DNA from: Diploptera punctata
Lineage: Eukaryota > Arthropoda > Insecta > Blattodea > Blaberidae
Reading direction: 5' to 3'
Length of the DNA stretch: 64,000 bases
Assembly (NCBI GenBank): GCA_030220185.1
Contig: JASPKZ010010238.1
Span: forward strand, 965,501 to 1,029,500
Numbering within the stretch: position 1 is the stretch's first letter; every line of letters begins with the position of its first letter. Positions 21,830 to 32,599 of the stretch are shown one piece after another. A program made the position numbers and the translations under genes. Below the pieces are notes generated by a model. The model was not told where the DNA came from, ran no database searches, and saw nothing but the letters and a program-made list of their open reading frames with translations.

Positions 21830-23190
21830 AATTACCAGACACAAAAGTGACTGGACGGAAGTGGGGGGGGTGGAGTTTTTCTAGCATTCCTAAGTAATTT
21901 TACAAGGGTAGCCCATTGTGTTTTTCGAAGGGTGGAAGAACAGTTATCTAGACAAGGATAGCATAAATCATGCCAACTTAGTCCTTTTACACTATAGTAG
22001 CTCATACACACACATAGAGTGTGGCCAGTTGCTCTCATATGATCACAGAGTGGGGCCAGTAGCTCCCTTACAAAAGCAGAGTGGGCTAGTTTATCATATT
22101 ACGAATATTCAGAGGAGCCTGTTCCTCCCATATTATTACCTAAAAGTGTGAATCAATCTATCGTACGTAAATAATACTAGAGAAGTCTAGATTTGCTCCA
22201 GTGGTCTACAAGATAATATTAATTTCTTGTGTGTTGTGTTGTTCATAGGAGGTTAACAAAATAAACCCTTTTTAATTAATTACACAACTCATTGTTACTG
22301 ATATCGAATTCCTTATCCTTCACACCAGTAGAACCCAGAAATAAGCTTAATCTAAGATACGCCCTAAGGGACACTCGTGCCTACACAAGAGCTCGCTACA
22401 ACTTTTCACAGAAATGTAAAATTATAAAGCTGCATGTATTACCACAGAAAAGGAGTCTGACAGAGACTTGTTTAAAATAATAATCCCAGTATATTATGTA
22501 TACCGAGCTGTAAGGGACATGGAAACCACAGAACAGAAGTTGCAAGAACACGTGGTATTAGAGTGGCAGTGCTGTTGGTTTTCATTTCAAAAGAGAACGG
22601 AATTAATGTATGCTCTGGGAAATGAGGTAGACCCAGATGCTGTTACCCGATGTATTAGTGTGTATGCGCCAGTACTGTCCTTTTTTCAAAGAAGACAAAA
22701 TTAAAGTAAACTAGCGAATGTGCTTGCTTTGGTTCAATGCAAAATGCATAGCTCACAACTCAGCAGCCACTGTGAATGGATGTCAGAAAAGCTTATGCAG
22801 CTAATCCTTTTCAGTTTGTGCTGACAGAAATAACCTTTTTTATTCTCAATTTTTTGTAAAGTTTTACATTTTGTGTTGTCATGTCTGCATTGTTTAATAC
22901 CACGTATCCAAGAATAATTTAATGCCGTTCCTAGAATATGGAGGAAACAAATACAATAAGTTTCATTTGCTTGGACTTTATCACAAATTTGCTATTTTAT
23001 TCAAGTAAGTACCATAAATTCAATTCAAGGGATTTTTCCCTAATTACATCATAGTATGTTTTGTGTTAATCTCACGTACTAGAATCCAACATATGAAATT
23101 TACTAAAATAAAATAGAAAATGATTTAAGACATGATTAAATTAAATTGGATTTGAAAGATCCTACTTTATTCGACAGTTTATTATTCTTA
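21830..23190. other. No recognised gene
   Basis: Apart from an open frame at 22468-22704 (+), 78 codons with no family resemblance I recognise, I see no coding or repeat structure. A G8 run lies at about 21865. Confidence 0.5.
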
Positions 23191-23193
23191 TTT

Positions 23194-23420
23194 AATTTAT
23201 TTATTTAGCCTGGTTGAGTTAAAGCCATGTGGTTTTCTCCTCCTCTCACCAGACAAACATGTTTTACATTTAAATAAAAAAAATTACAATAATATTACAT
23301 ATTAAAAAATAAATTATATGCTCAAACTGAACAATAATAAAAATGTTTCATAATACAATAAAATTAAAACAATTACAATTAAAACTAATAAAATAATATA
23401 TGCACAAAGGAATAACAGCC
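23194..23420 (-). mobile_element. Jockey/CR1-like LINE 3' end
   Basis: TTATTTATTTAGCCTGGTTG and AAAGCCATGTGGTTTTCTCC are the reverse complement of the 5400-5466 LINE end. AT-rich UTR follows. Confidence 0.75.
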
Positions 23421-23552
23421 CGAATCTACTATACATGATTGAGAAAATATACAAAGAAAGTAATATTGCGTAATGAATTAATCTATCGCTTATATGTAAG
23501 ATATCAAGTAAAATATTAACAAATCTTAATACTATTTTTAATAAATGTTTTT

Positions 23553-23862
23553 GCCAATGGTTCAGAGGACGAGGTAGACTCGCCGGCTGTTAAATGGCCT
23601 TCATCTCAGAAGACGAGGTACACTCGCTTAACTCTGCTGTTATATATTTTGCAATATTTTGTACATCCCATTCTCAGGGTAATCTTAGCTTAACATTTAT
23701 GAATAGTATGTGTTGTGTTTGGCCTTTCCCCTAATTGCGATCTCAAGTACTGTTATTTTTTTTTTGGTTTTGAATTTCTGAAAATAGAGAATATAAGTTA
23801 CGGTGACTTAAATGCGGCTTCTGGGAAAATGCATTATGCATTTAAACCTGAAGTGAATGGTT
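23553..23862 (+). mobile_element. piggyBac-like MITE, copy 1
   Basis: It is 310 bases, colinear with 37321-37630: GACGAGGTAGACTCGCCGGC, TTAACTCTGC, CATCCCATTCTCAG, TTACGGTGACTTAAATGCGG. The ends are degraded (GCCAATGG left, GTGAATGG then TTTAAG right). No coding sequence is present. Confidence 0.75.
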
Positions 23863-23943
23863 TAAGGAGCTTGAACTTCCTCCATTCTCCTACTATTTTT
23901 AATAAATAAATGAAAACTCCTTTCAAAAAACGTTAAACTGAAA

Positions 23944-24360
23944 ATATTTAGAAAGAAGATTACAAGTATTTGAGAATAAAGTACTTAGGAAAATTTTTGG
24001 ACCAAAGAGAGATGAACAGACAGGTGAATGGAGAAGACTACATAAAAATGAACTACATGGTCTTTATATGAAGCCAGATATAATAAGAACTGTTAAGTCT
24101 CGTAGACTGTGATGGGCAGGACATATTGCACGTATGGGGAATGAAAGACTTGCATGGAAGCTTCTTGTAGGAAAGCCAGAGGGAAAACGCCCAGTTGGTA
24201 GACCAAGAATGAGGTGGGAGAATAACATTAACTATGATTTGAGGGAAGTAGATTATACAGGGAATGATTGGAAAGCATTAGCTCAGGATAGGGATATATG
24301 GAGAGCTTATGTCCGCGCGGCCATGAACCTACGGGTTCGATAGTGCCAGTGAGTTAGTAA
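23944..24360 (+). mobile_element. LINE-T 3' fragment
   Basis: It encodes RRLQVFENKVLRKIFGPKRD, a stop where RLRWAG is expected, then RMGNERLAWKLLVGKPEGKR and the usual end, with GCCAGTGAGTTAGTAAGTAA. 5'-truncated. Confidence 0.9.
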
Positions 24361-24425
24361 GTAAATGAAAACAATTATTAATTGTTAAAATGTAATATTA
24401 GTGAGATGTTTCTGTTATTTTTTTT

Positions 24426-25790
24426 TCAATTTGTTTTGAAAGATGGTAAACTTTGACAGTCTCTGGCATAGGGTGGAAGAGAATTCCATGTTCTAGCAGG
24501 AGAAACGGTAAAAAAAAAGATTGGGTGATACTTGGTGTGTGAGGAGGGTTGCTGATTAGATAGGGCATCTAATTTATGTGTATCAGAGAATCTAACGAAG
24601 CAGTGTTTTAAATAATAAGGTAATGATTTGTGAAAATATTTTATAGAGAAGAGATAGGGAATGGATGGTTCTATGATCTTGTATGCGAAGCCATTACAAT
24701 TGTTCCAGGAATGGTGTAACGTGATCAAATCTGCGAATACCAGAAATAAAAGTATGCAAGAATTATGAACACGTTGAAATATTTGGGTAAGAAGAGTATT
24801 TAGGTCTGTAAACATAGTATCCCAATAATAATCAAAACGGGGCATTGCAAGTGTTTGTGCTAACATTTTCTTAGAGCAAATGGTAAACAATTTCTAATAC
24901 GATTTAATGAGTGTATTATTGAGAATATTGTTTCATAAATGTAATTTATTTGTTTATTATAATTTAGATTTTTATCCATAAATACTCCTATACTTTTTAC
25001 TGTCTCGCTATAAGGGATTTGAACCCCAATAAGTGGCACATATAATACTGTGTTTGTGTTAATTGAGGCCAACAATCTCTGATGACTCATAATGATTGCT
25101 TGTGACCTTCTTTCTTTAATTGAAGTCCATATTTATTTGTCCATGATGTTAGCGAGTCAAGGTCCACATTAATTTTGGTTTCCGCGTCAATTAAACAATA
25201 TTTGTCTAAGAGTATGTAAATATGCATGTCCGCAAATAAATTATGTTTGCAATATTTAGAGAGTCGGATGTAATTTGCATAGATTGAAAAAATCAGTGGG
25301 CCGAGCACCGAACCCTGTATAACTCCAGCATTACGGTAGGTTCAAGAATAACGTAACGCAGAATTAACAACAAATTGCTGGCTCTCAGGAATATGGAAGT
25401 TAAACTATTGCATGGCCCTGTCAAAAAGTGAGAGGCTTTTTAATTTAAGCAACAATAAGTCCAAGTCTACCGTGTCAAATGCTTTACTAAAGTCAAGTAG
25501 TGTTAGAATAGCAAGTTTTCGATTATCAGGTTTTTCGCGTTTGTCTTCACATATATTTAGCAGAGCAGTACTTGTATCGTGTCCTATCCTGAAGCCTGAT
25601 TGGTATTGATCTAAAAGGTCGTGTTCAGTTAGGTAGTCACTCAGTTGTTTACGGACTAATTGTTCCAAAGCTTTTGAAAGGGTAAGTAAAATAATAATGG
25701 GTCGAAAATCGTTCGGAGGTCAGGGAGTTTTAGCTTTCAGTGGGCGTACAATAATTTGCTTCCACAATGTGGGGATTAAAAAAATTAAAC
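24426..25790 (-). mobile_element. CR1/Jockey-like LINE, reverse transcriptase remnant
   Basis: From right to left on the minus strand: MEQLVRKQLSDYLTEHDLLD, QYQSGFRIGHDTSTALL (the YQSGFRxxHSTxTAL motif of CR1/Jockey fingers), TLLDFSKAFDTVDLDLLL (the D of RT motif A), then LGPLIFSIYANYI, NLFADMHIYI (FADD changed to FADM), ESVKSIGVFMD-like and the C-terminal LPYYLKHCFVRFSDTHKLD. Frameshifts occur near 25400, 25310, 25090 and 24880. The altered FADD and frame breaks show it is dead. Confidence 0.85.
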
Positions 25791-25799
25791 ACTTTTAAA

Positions 25800-26825
25800 T
25801 CATATTTTCTTCTGAATTAATTGATTACGTATTTATTGAGTAATTATGTTCACGACTTATTTTGACATTTTAAAATTATGCCTGAGATATCTCTCAAAGC
25901 AACATAAGAAATGTTAATATTCTAAATGCTTTAAGTAGAAAAGAGAATATATGTTGTTAAATTCATTCTCGATTTTTGGTTGATTTAATCTATAACCTAG
26001 TATAAAATGAAAGTTGAAATATTAGTATTTAAAACTCCGAAGGAATGACAATGTCCTTAAAGTGAAAGTAGAACATGAATGCTGGTGATTAGGGAGACCA
26101 AGAGTAAACTCAAAAGGTTATAGTGCCAAAGAAGAAAAGAAGACATGTTAAATTTTACAGGTGTTTTCAGCAAAGTAAAACACCACACTTGTAAGTGGTT
26201 TGAATATATAATACTAAGAATGAACCGGTAATGCATAACAAGGAAAAAAGTATACATTTCGACGCCAATTGAAAATCATACATTGGACGACCAATGAAAA
26301 TGTAATGTAAGCTAGAAAATTAAAACTTGAACTTGGAACAGCCGAAAGATATAAACAGTAAATGCAGTTATTATTGAACATGATTTTTAATTCGTTTGAA
26401 TTTGTATTTTTGCCCTGTAGTAGATAAATACGTGTTATCTACTTTGTTTAGAACATATGTCGTTCAATTTGTTTTTTTAAATGTTGTAATATTTTTTATA
26501 AAAATAAAAACCACATTTCAGTGTTCTGGAAGGTATGTGATTATGATGATAATGATGATGATAATAATAAAAGGAACAACGGAATTTTTAATTATAAAAG
26601 GCAAACCTGATTTTAATAGACTGCAGTGTTTTTCCCCTGGTTCTTCAAAAGTACGACAACATTAATTAAAAACATGCCATCATACTCTCGTGTATACTAG
26701 ACTATTAACATTACATCTCTAGTGAAAAAAAAAACTATTTGTGTTAATGTACGGTATCGTTTGGTATTTCAAGTTAATCGTGAAAAATTAGACATTTGTA
26801 GGGAAAATAAGGAACCATATAAATA
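25800..26825. other. No gene recognised
   Basis: AT-rich. It includes a small (GAT)n-like run at 26541-26570. No other feature noticed. Confidence 0.5.
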
Positions 26826-26831
26826 ATACAA

Positions 26832-27052
26832 CTAACTCACTGGCACTATCGAACCCGTAGGTTCATGGCCGCGCGGATATAAGCTCTCCATACATCCCTA
26901 TCCTCAGTCAATGTTTTCCAATCATTCCCTGTATAATCTACTTCCTTCAAATCATAGTTAATGTTAATCTCCCACCTCATTCTTGGTCTACCAACTGGGC
27001 ATTTTCCCTCTGGTTTTCCTAAAAGAAGCTTCCATGCACGTCTTTCATTCCC
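26832..27052 (-). mobile_element. LINE-T 3' fragment joined to mariner
   Basis: The minus strand encodes GNERRAWKLLLGKPEGKCPV, GRPRMRWE and the YIRAAMNLRVR end. It stops abruptly at the GGGAATGAAAGACG codons, where mariner sequence begins. The plus-strand left end has ACTAACTCACTGGC. Confidence 0.9.
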
Positions 27053-28130
27053 AGTGATTTGAATGCGCACGTCGGAACTCGAGATGTCACAGTTTGAGCA
27101 ACGGGCAAGCATCAAGTTCTGTCAGAAATTAGGCAAAACCACTGCTGAAAAGTTTCAAATGATGCAGCAAGTTTACTGTGAGGGCGCATTGAGTCGCTAT
27201 GTTGTGTTTAGGTGGCACCGATGTTTTTTGCAAGGAAGAGACAGTTTGGAAGATGATGTGCGTACTGGTCGGCCACAAATAATTCGAACTGAACGCAAGA
27301 TCGAAGAAATTGCAACGCTGGTGCGTGCTAACCGCTCCCAATCGGTAGATGATCTCGCAGCAGCAGTAATAATCAGCCATAGTACTTGCTACAAAATTCT
27401 GTCTGATGACCTGAACATGTCTCGTGTTATCCAGCACAGTGTGCCACGAATCACATGACGATTTGTGGAGACCTCATCAGTAATGCTGACGATGATCCGA
27501 CGTTTCTCAATCGGATAATAACTGGAGACGAGACGTGATGTTTCCTTTACGATCTGCAGCTAAAACGACAATCCGCCACCTGGAAAACGCCATTATCACC
27601 ACGACAAAAAAAAAAAACCGCAACAAGACAGGTCAAAAGGCAAGGTGATACTTGAACTGTTTTTAGATTCAAATGGAATTGTTCACATGGAATTCATCCC
27701 AGAAGGTGCAACTATAAACAAAACCCGCTTCAAAGAGATCCTTGGCCGTTCACGCGATTCAATTCGCCGTAAGCGACCTAAGCTTTCGAGTACAAAGAAG
27801 TCGTTGTTTCTACACGACAGCTCCCCAGTACATTGTTCTGTCCTCATCCAAAAGGAACTTGCAAAGCAACATGTGACAGTTTTGCCACATCCTCCATACG
27901 CACCTGATCTGGCACCATGCGATTTTTTCTCTTTCCTCGCATGAAATCAATCCATGGTGGGCGTAGATTTCTTTCTTCCGAAGAGGTATTCACTGCCACA
28001 AGAGCAGCCATACGGGACCTTCCTACCAACATCTTTTAGCGGTGTTTCCAGCAGCTATACCAACGTTGGCAAATGTGCATAACGGCCAACGGCGACTATT
28101 TTGAGGGAGGTTGTGGTTCTGTTTAAGTGT
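27053..28130 (+). mobile_element. mariner element, broken
   Basis: A Tc1/mariner-superfamily element of the mariner (DD34D) group, represented by the near full-length but dead transposase gene described at 27084-28126. I could not identify either TIR; the left end is lost at the LINE-T junction. Confidence 0.85.
27084..28126 (+). pseudogene. mariner transposase pseudogene (DD34D)
   Basis: The start is MSQFEQRASIKFCQKLGKT, the N-terminal helix-turn-helix; RWHRCFLQGRDSLEDD-RTGRP and the second HTH (VDDLAAAV, STCYKIL) follow. After a stop at about 27457 the frame shifts. The first catalytic Asp is in IITGDET at 27527-27529, but the usual Trp codon after it is TGA (27536). The second Asp is in FLHDSSPVH and the third in YAPDLAPCDFF, with 34 residues between, as in mariner DD34D. 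The C-terminus ends WQMCITANGDYFEGG. The length fits the ~345-residue family. Multiple stops and frameshifts make it non-functional. Confidence 0.9.
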
Positions 28131-28208
28131 ACGCTGAGTTATCGACATCTTGTGAGACATCCAGATTCTTGTGGGTACCTACCCTCTAGGCGTAAAGCTC
28201 AGAACTTA

Positions 28209-28254
28209 ATGACTGTACTCCACCAGGCTAAATAAATAAATCTAATCTAAATCT
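28209..28254 (+). mobile_element. Jockey/CR1-like LINE 3' tail
   Basis: TACTCCACCAGGCTAAATAA followed by AATCTAATCTAAATCTAG is the LINE end seen at 5440-5466. Confidence 0.7.
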
Positions 28255-28406
28255 AGTATAACGTAACAATATAGTACTGTAAACATGTTGGAGTCACTAA
28301 TAACCTGGAGACACTAACAATGGATATGAATGCGATGGAGAAGGTGTCTTCCACATCACCGTAAGCTGGCGTCGAACATTCTACGGTTCCATATATCAAA
28401 TTGTTT

Positions 28407-28636
28407 CATTCTTGGTCTACCAACTGGACATTTTCCCTCTGGTTTTCCTAAAAGAAGCTTCCATGCACGTCTTTCATTCCCAGTGATTTGAATGCGCACG
28501 TCGGAACTCGAGATGTCACAGTTTGAGCAACGGGCAAGCATCAAGTTCTGTCAGAAATTAGGCAAAACCGGTGCCGAAACGTTTCAAATGATGCAGCAAG
28601 TTTACTGTGAGGGCGCATTGAGTCGCTATGTTGTGT
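28407..28636 (+). repeat. Second copy of the LINE-T / mariner junction
   Basis: These 230 bases match 26978-27207 without indels (offset 1429): about 75 bases of LINE-T (minus strand), the identical breakpoint, then the first ~155 bases of mariner. I count five mismatches, four of them within 15 bases. Confidence 0.95.
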
Positions 28637-28639
28637 ATT

Positions 28640-29520
28640 GTCCTTTTACATTTTGCACCCTTTTACAGACTAGTTTGTATAATATGTAGGTCTAAGACTG
28701 CAAGCCCTATGTTACTTCTTTGTTTTCGATCTTTAATCATGTTATATAATAAGTAGGTCTGATAAGTTGAATAGTCTGATAGTGCACTTAATGTCTGCAG
28801 GGACGGGGGGAGGGGGGTATGAGCGTGCGGTGTGTATATGTGTGGGGGTGTGTGGGTGTATGTGTGTGTTTTTTTCTAATTTGTTTTCTAGCATTTTTTT
28901 TAATATTAATGTACGGAATGTGGATGAATGTAGATATGTATTATTGTGATGTAGTGTAGACATAGATTTTACTTATATATAGCCTGTTATTGTTTTTTGA
29001 TACAGGTGTATTTGTAGGTATTTGTTTATATTATTAGTTTTATTTTTTATTCATGGAAAAATAATGCACGTACGACCAAGCAGGCCCGTGCGCTATGTAA
29101 ATGCATGTGTATTTTCTTTATTCTGAAAAAAAGGCAATAAATTCCATATTCTATATAGTTTGATAAATCATTGCTTTGCTTCAGTCTTATGTGGATTCAG
29201 GGTTTTGTTGCAGGACTATTACTATAATTAGAGATAACATTCAGAAGCTCTAAGTTAAGCCGTGTAATTGAATTAAAGAAAATCTGTGAGATTTGTTCTG
29301 TACTAAGAATAGCAATATATATCTCTCGTATATATTCTACAACGGAATCCTAAGATAATTACATTTTCAAATACAATATATGTGTTCAGTTATATTGTGA
29401 ACTAATGATAAGAAATCTTGTTTTAAACAAACAAAAAATATACTTCTTACAAAATAGTACCTTCATAATTCATTGCGTAAATTTGTATAATTGAAAATAT
29501 ATTAACACCCGGTGTGCGCT
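28640..29520. other. No gene; GT-rich tract
   Basis: A G-rich and then GT-rich run is at about 28803-28875. The segment near 29070-29150 (GCAGGCCCGTGCGCTATG, AGGCAATAAATTCCATATTC) looks like a LINE 3' UTR, but no coding tail supports it. Confidence 0.45.
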
Positions 29521-29522
29521 GC

Positions 29523-29532
29523 TACACCTAAT
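29523..29532. repeat. TSD, left, of deletion-derivative LINE
   Basis: TACACCTAAT here and at 30054-30063. Confidence 0.9.
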
Positions 29533-30053
29533 CATCATCATCATCATCACTCCAGGGATTAGGCAATTGCCCGTTCCGACTTCATATTGCATCAGCCCAA
29601 CGTCTTCTAGGTCTTCCAACATCACGCCTTCCTCTTGCTTGATAGTTCCTGGCTAACAATGGATGTCCGGCTGATTTCCATGAAGCTTCTCAGTAAGATA
29701 AATGTCTCCTGGAAGCGTTACGAGCGCTTCGCAGGACAAGGATGGTGGAAGCGCTGCTTCCTCTGAGCCTCCAAACCTGCTCCTCTGGGTATCCACCCCC
29801 CAAGAGAGGGCTGCTTCTTCCGCTCTTCAAGCCCTACAAGTTTAGCTGTGCTATTCCTTGTCGCCCTGTTGACCGTTGAAGACTTGACGAAGATGTGGCC
29901 GCCCAATATGGATACAGTCGCCATTCCTTCGTTGTGAGCTATACTTAGTTCCCCTCGCCTCTTACCCACCAGCAAGATTAACCTAAGTCAATCTTCCCCA
30001 GTAGAGTCGTCTGGTTCATCGGGTACTAAGCCCCCCCACCACGTCAAGGTGAT
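29533..30053 (-). mobile_element. Non-autonomous LINE deletion derivative, complete with TSD
   Basis: 521 bases flanked by TACACCTAAT on both sides. On the minus strand the 5' end is CACCTTGACGTGGTGGG followed by GGGCTTAGTACCCGATG, then a short open frame (29718-29975: MLVGKRRGELSIAHNEGMAT and onward). This joins directly to the 3' tail of the LINE family seen at 2612-2745 (RNGQLPNPWSD, (GAT)n). Endonuclease and reverse transcriptase are absent, so both ends were kept and the middle lost before or during insertion. Confidence 0.8.
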
Positions 30054-30124
30054 TACACCTAATTAAATTAAAATTAATGTAATTTTATGTTTAGTTGAAT
30101 AAGTAAAAGGAAAAATAATTATAA

Positions 30125-30650
30125 ATTTATATTTTTTTAGATACCCCGTGCTCATTACTCGGCCTTGTCCGGGAATCTACTTATCCCGATCTTCTTGACA
30201 TAAATGAGCTAAAGACAACAATTAATGTACTTCTTATGATTAGTTGAATAAGTGAAATGAAAAAATAATTATAACTGTATATCTTAATTATTTTAAAATT
30301 CTCCATGCTGATTACCCGGTGTTGCCCGGAAATCTACTTATCTCGATCTTCTTGGCATAAAATAGCTAAAAGACAAAATTCGTTATTGTGAGTTATCCAT
30401 AAAAGAATACTCGCCATTTGCTCTGCTTGCATAGGAATCTACGTATGCAGCGTAAGCCATTTAAGCGTCCAAAGATCTACTTTTTTCACGTTTTCCACTA
30501 CATAGGGAAATTGTTAAGGGTGTAGGAGTTTAGTATCACAACTCTCTTATAGCCTATGTTCTTCCCTGAAATCTCCTGAACATTTTGCAAAAAGCCACAT
30601 CACAATCGGATCAACGATATGGCCGCGCATTAAGTACGAACAAACAAACA
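30125..30650 (+). repeat. Dispersed repeat F, copy 1
   Basis: It contains two similar internal units (GGGAATCTACTTATCCCGAT and GGAAATCTACTTATCTCGAT, each near TTCTTGGCATAAA-type sequence), then CCAAAGATCTACTTTTTTCA, CACATCACAATCGGATCAAC and GATATGGCCGCGCATTAAGT. The whole order recurs inverted at 39345-40250. Non-coding. Confidence 0.75.
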
Positions 30651-30794
30651 AACCATTTTTATATATTAATATTGTCAGCAGTTGGCCGGGGGGTTCGTCT
30701 TCACGTGTTTTGTGTCGTATATAATCAAACAGATTATCGTGTAATATTTCACTACAACTATGTTTGATTCTACAATTTGTAGTAATAATTAATC

Positions 30795-31208
30795 TTGATT
30801 TACAGGTTTATCTCGTACACAATTATTTTAGAGTCTCTGATGAGTACACTCACTACAATGTTTTCTTTTTCCGCTCACTTAACGCTGTCAATAACACAAC
30901 TGACTCGCTTCTGTCTTCGCCACATATTATATACACACACATCATTACCTTATTATTTATCTCACCGCTTCACTAGACCCTCTGATACTAATAAATTAGA
31001 TACCCAATACCTTGAGCACAGTGTCCTTTATATCCCTCCTCATCACACTACCTATGATTGCAAATCTTTTACAATTTCGCTTGCTAGAACATGGAATTTC
31101 CTTCCACTCTGTCAGAGACTGCCAAACTTTACAATCTTTCATAAACAAATTGAAAACAAAATTATTAACAGAAGCAACTCACTAATATTACTTTTTAAAA
31201 ATCAGTAA
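30795..31208 (+). mobile_element. CR1/Jockey-like LINE C-terminus
   Basis: The frame of 137 codons has LPYYLSHRFTRPSDTNKLDT and FTISLARTWNFLP. These match the C-terminal part of the LINE at 24426-24890 (LPYYLKHCFVRFSDTHKLD, SPARTWNSLP). Only the end of ORF2 is present. Confidence 0.75.
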
Positions 31209-31216
31209 TTTGTTTG

Positions 31217-31478
31217 TATTCACGTAGACTTTCACGGCCGGAGTTGCTATGATGATCTTGAAGAAGGTTTTCGGGCTGTAGGCCGTGGTCGTGAGACTTG
31301 TAGTTCCCCGACGTTTCGCCAGAGACTGCGTCTGGCATCCTCAAGGGTTGTCTTGTCTGAGCCAAGACAAGACAACCCTTGAGGATGCCAGACGCAGTCT
31401 CTGGCGAAACGTCGGGGAACTACAAGCCTCACGACCACGGCCTACAGCCCAAAAATCTTCATCAAGATCATCAATAAT
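31217..31478. mobile_element. PLE-A3, near-perfect fold-back unit
   Basis: Two arms of about 115 bases form an inverted repeat centred near 31359, with a spacer of only a few bases (TCTGAGCCAAGA). Each arm has GGCCGTGGTCGTGAG, GTAGTTCCCCGACGTTTCGC and GTCTGGCATCCTCAAGGG. The outer left end has TTTCACGGCCGGAGTTGCTA. Because both strands read alike, similar short frames occur on both; they are not genes. Confidence 0.85.
31376..31416 (+). ncRNA. Hammerhead-like motif in PLE-A3 right arm
   Basis: CCCTTGAGGATGCC, a six-pair stem (GCCAGA/TCTGGC), GAAA, CG, TC and GGGG. It fits helix I (CCC/GGG), TUGAGGA core (C3 changed to U), helix II, GAAA and a minimal CG stem III. The mirror copy is on the minus strand at 31306-31347. 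Confidence 0.5.
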
Positions 31479-31544
31479 TTTTTTCATTATTTAATAAATT
31501 TATGTTTTGACTGAGATAACGTTTATTTGTTTGTAATTATAATA

Positions 31545-31705
31545 GAATCCCTCAGCTATTATTAAAGTACAAACCAATAGGACGTAGAATTGTTGGACGG
31601 CCATTTACTAAATGGGAAGATTAATTAAATCCCACATTATGTGAAAACAGGTCAAAAGGCCTAATTTCATGAAGTAGAAGGAGAACAAGTAGTAGTACTC
31701 TGGGC
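31545..31705 (+). mobile_element. LINE tail fragment
   Basis: It encodes YKPIGRRIVGRPFTKWED, a stop, then ENRSKGLIS, and ends with AGTAGTAG. 5'-truncated. Confidence 0.65.
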
Positions 31706-32095
31706 CGAAACTTAAATTATATAAAACGATGGCTGTTCCTTTGTTGTTGTATGGAAGTGAAAATTGGATAATGAAATCAAGGGATAAAAGCAGGATACAG
31801 ACTGCGGAAATGCTGTTTTTACGTAATGTGAAAGGATGCACAAGAGCGGATAGAATAAGGAATGAAACTATACGAGAAGAATTAAATATATATAAAATTG
31901 AAGATAAAATCAGCGAAAATAATAAGAAATGGACAGAACACTTAATGAGAACGAACAACGAAAGAATACCAAAAAGAACCTTCCTGTATAATCCCAGAGG
32001 AACAAGAGATGTTGGCCGACCACGTAGAAGACGGACTCCACTTTTAACTTAGCCGGAACAGGCTGCATAGCCTAAACCTTGTAGTAGAAGAAGAG
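31706..32095 (+). mobile_element. LINE C-terminal fragment
   Basis: The frame 31729-32052 has MAVPLLLYGSENWIM, EMLFLRNVKGCTRADRIRNE, WTEHLMRTNNERIPKRTFLY and PRGTRDVGRPRRR, then a GTAGAAGAAGAG tail. It is closely related to the LINE at 13855-15010. Confidence 0.8.
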
Positions 32096-32099
32096 AAGA

Positions 32100-32584
32100 C
32101 TCTGGGCCATATACGACTTTCATCATTCACAAGGATAGAAGAATGGCATGGTAAAGTAGATAACGTTCTCTACAGTATATCTTACATTCTTAAGTCAGCT
32201 ATATATACGCGACTATAATACCGTGCATCGATGGTAGAATTTCCAGCATCTTCAAAATTCCGGAGTGTTGGATCATTTAGATTCTGAGCGAGTATTGCTC
32301 TCATACTATATTCAGCTCATGTACTAGCATTGTTCAAATTATTCCTCCCTGAAAATTAAACCACCATTTGTGTGTGTGTATACAAAACATTAATAAAATA
32401 ATTAATGGTCTGTTTGCTGTGAATATCATAACCTTTATCATCGTAAAAAAGTGTTGATATCATTATTACGTCCCTGCGGTGAAGTGCTGGAACAATTAAA
32501 ACACTTTTTAATCTAATCTAAAACAAATTATTATAGAGAGTTTGTTTAAATGGAAATATAGAAATAGTAGATTTGACAACTCGA
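32100..32584. other. No gene recognised
   Basis: No long frame and no internal match noticed. Confidence 0.5.
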
Positions 32585-32599
32585 ATGAGCGACAGCTTA
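32585..32599. repeat. TSD of LINE-T, left (15 bp)
   Basis: ATGAGCGACAGCTTA here and at 33192-33206. Confidence 0.95.

Noticed and set aside
22468..22704. 78-codon frame with a WQCCWFSFQKRTELMYALG segment
   Set aside because: No family resemblance, no repeat copy and no neighbouring exons seen. It cannot be supported as a gene.
27063..28126. SETMAR-like host gene
   Set aside because: Only the mariner part is present, with stops and frameshifts. No SET domain is nearby.
31247..31494. Two almost identical small proteins on opposite strands
   Set aside because: Artefact of the perfect inverted repeat of PLE-A3.
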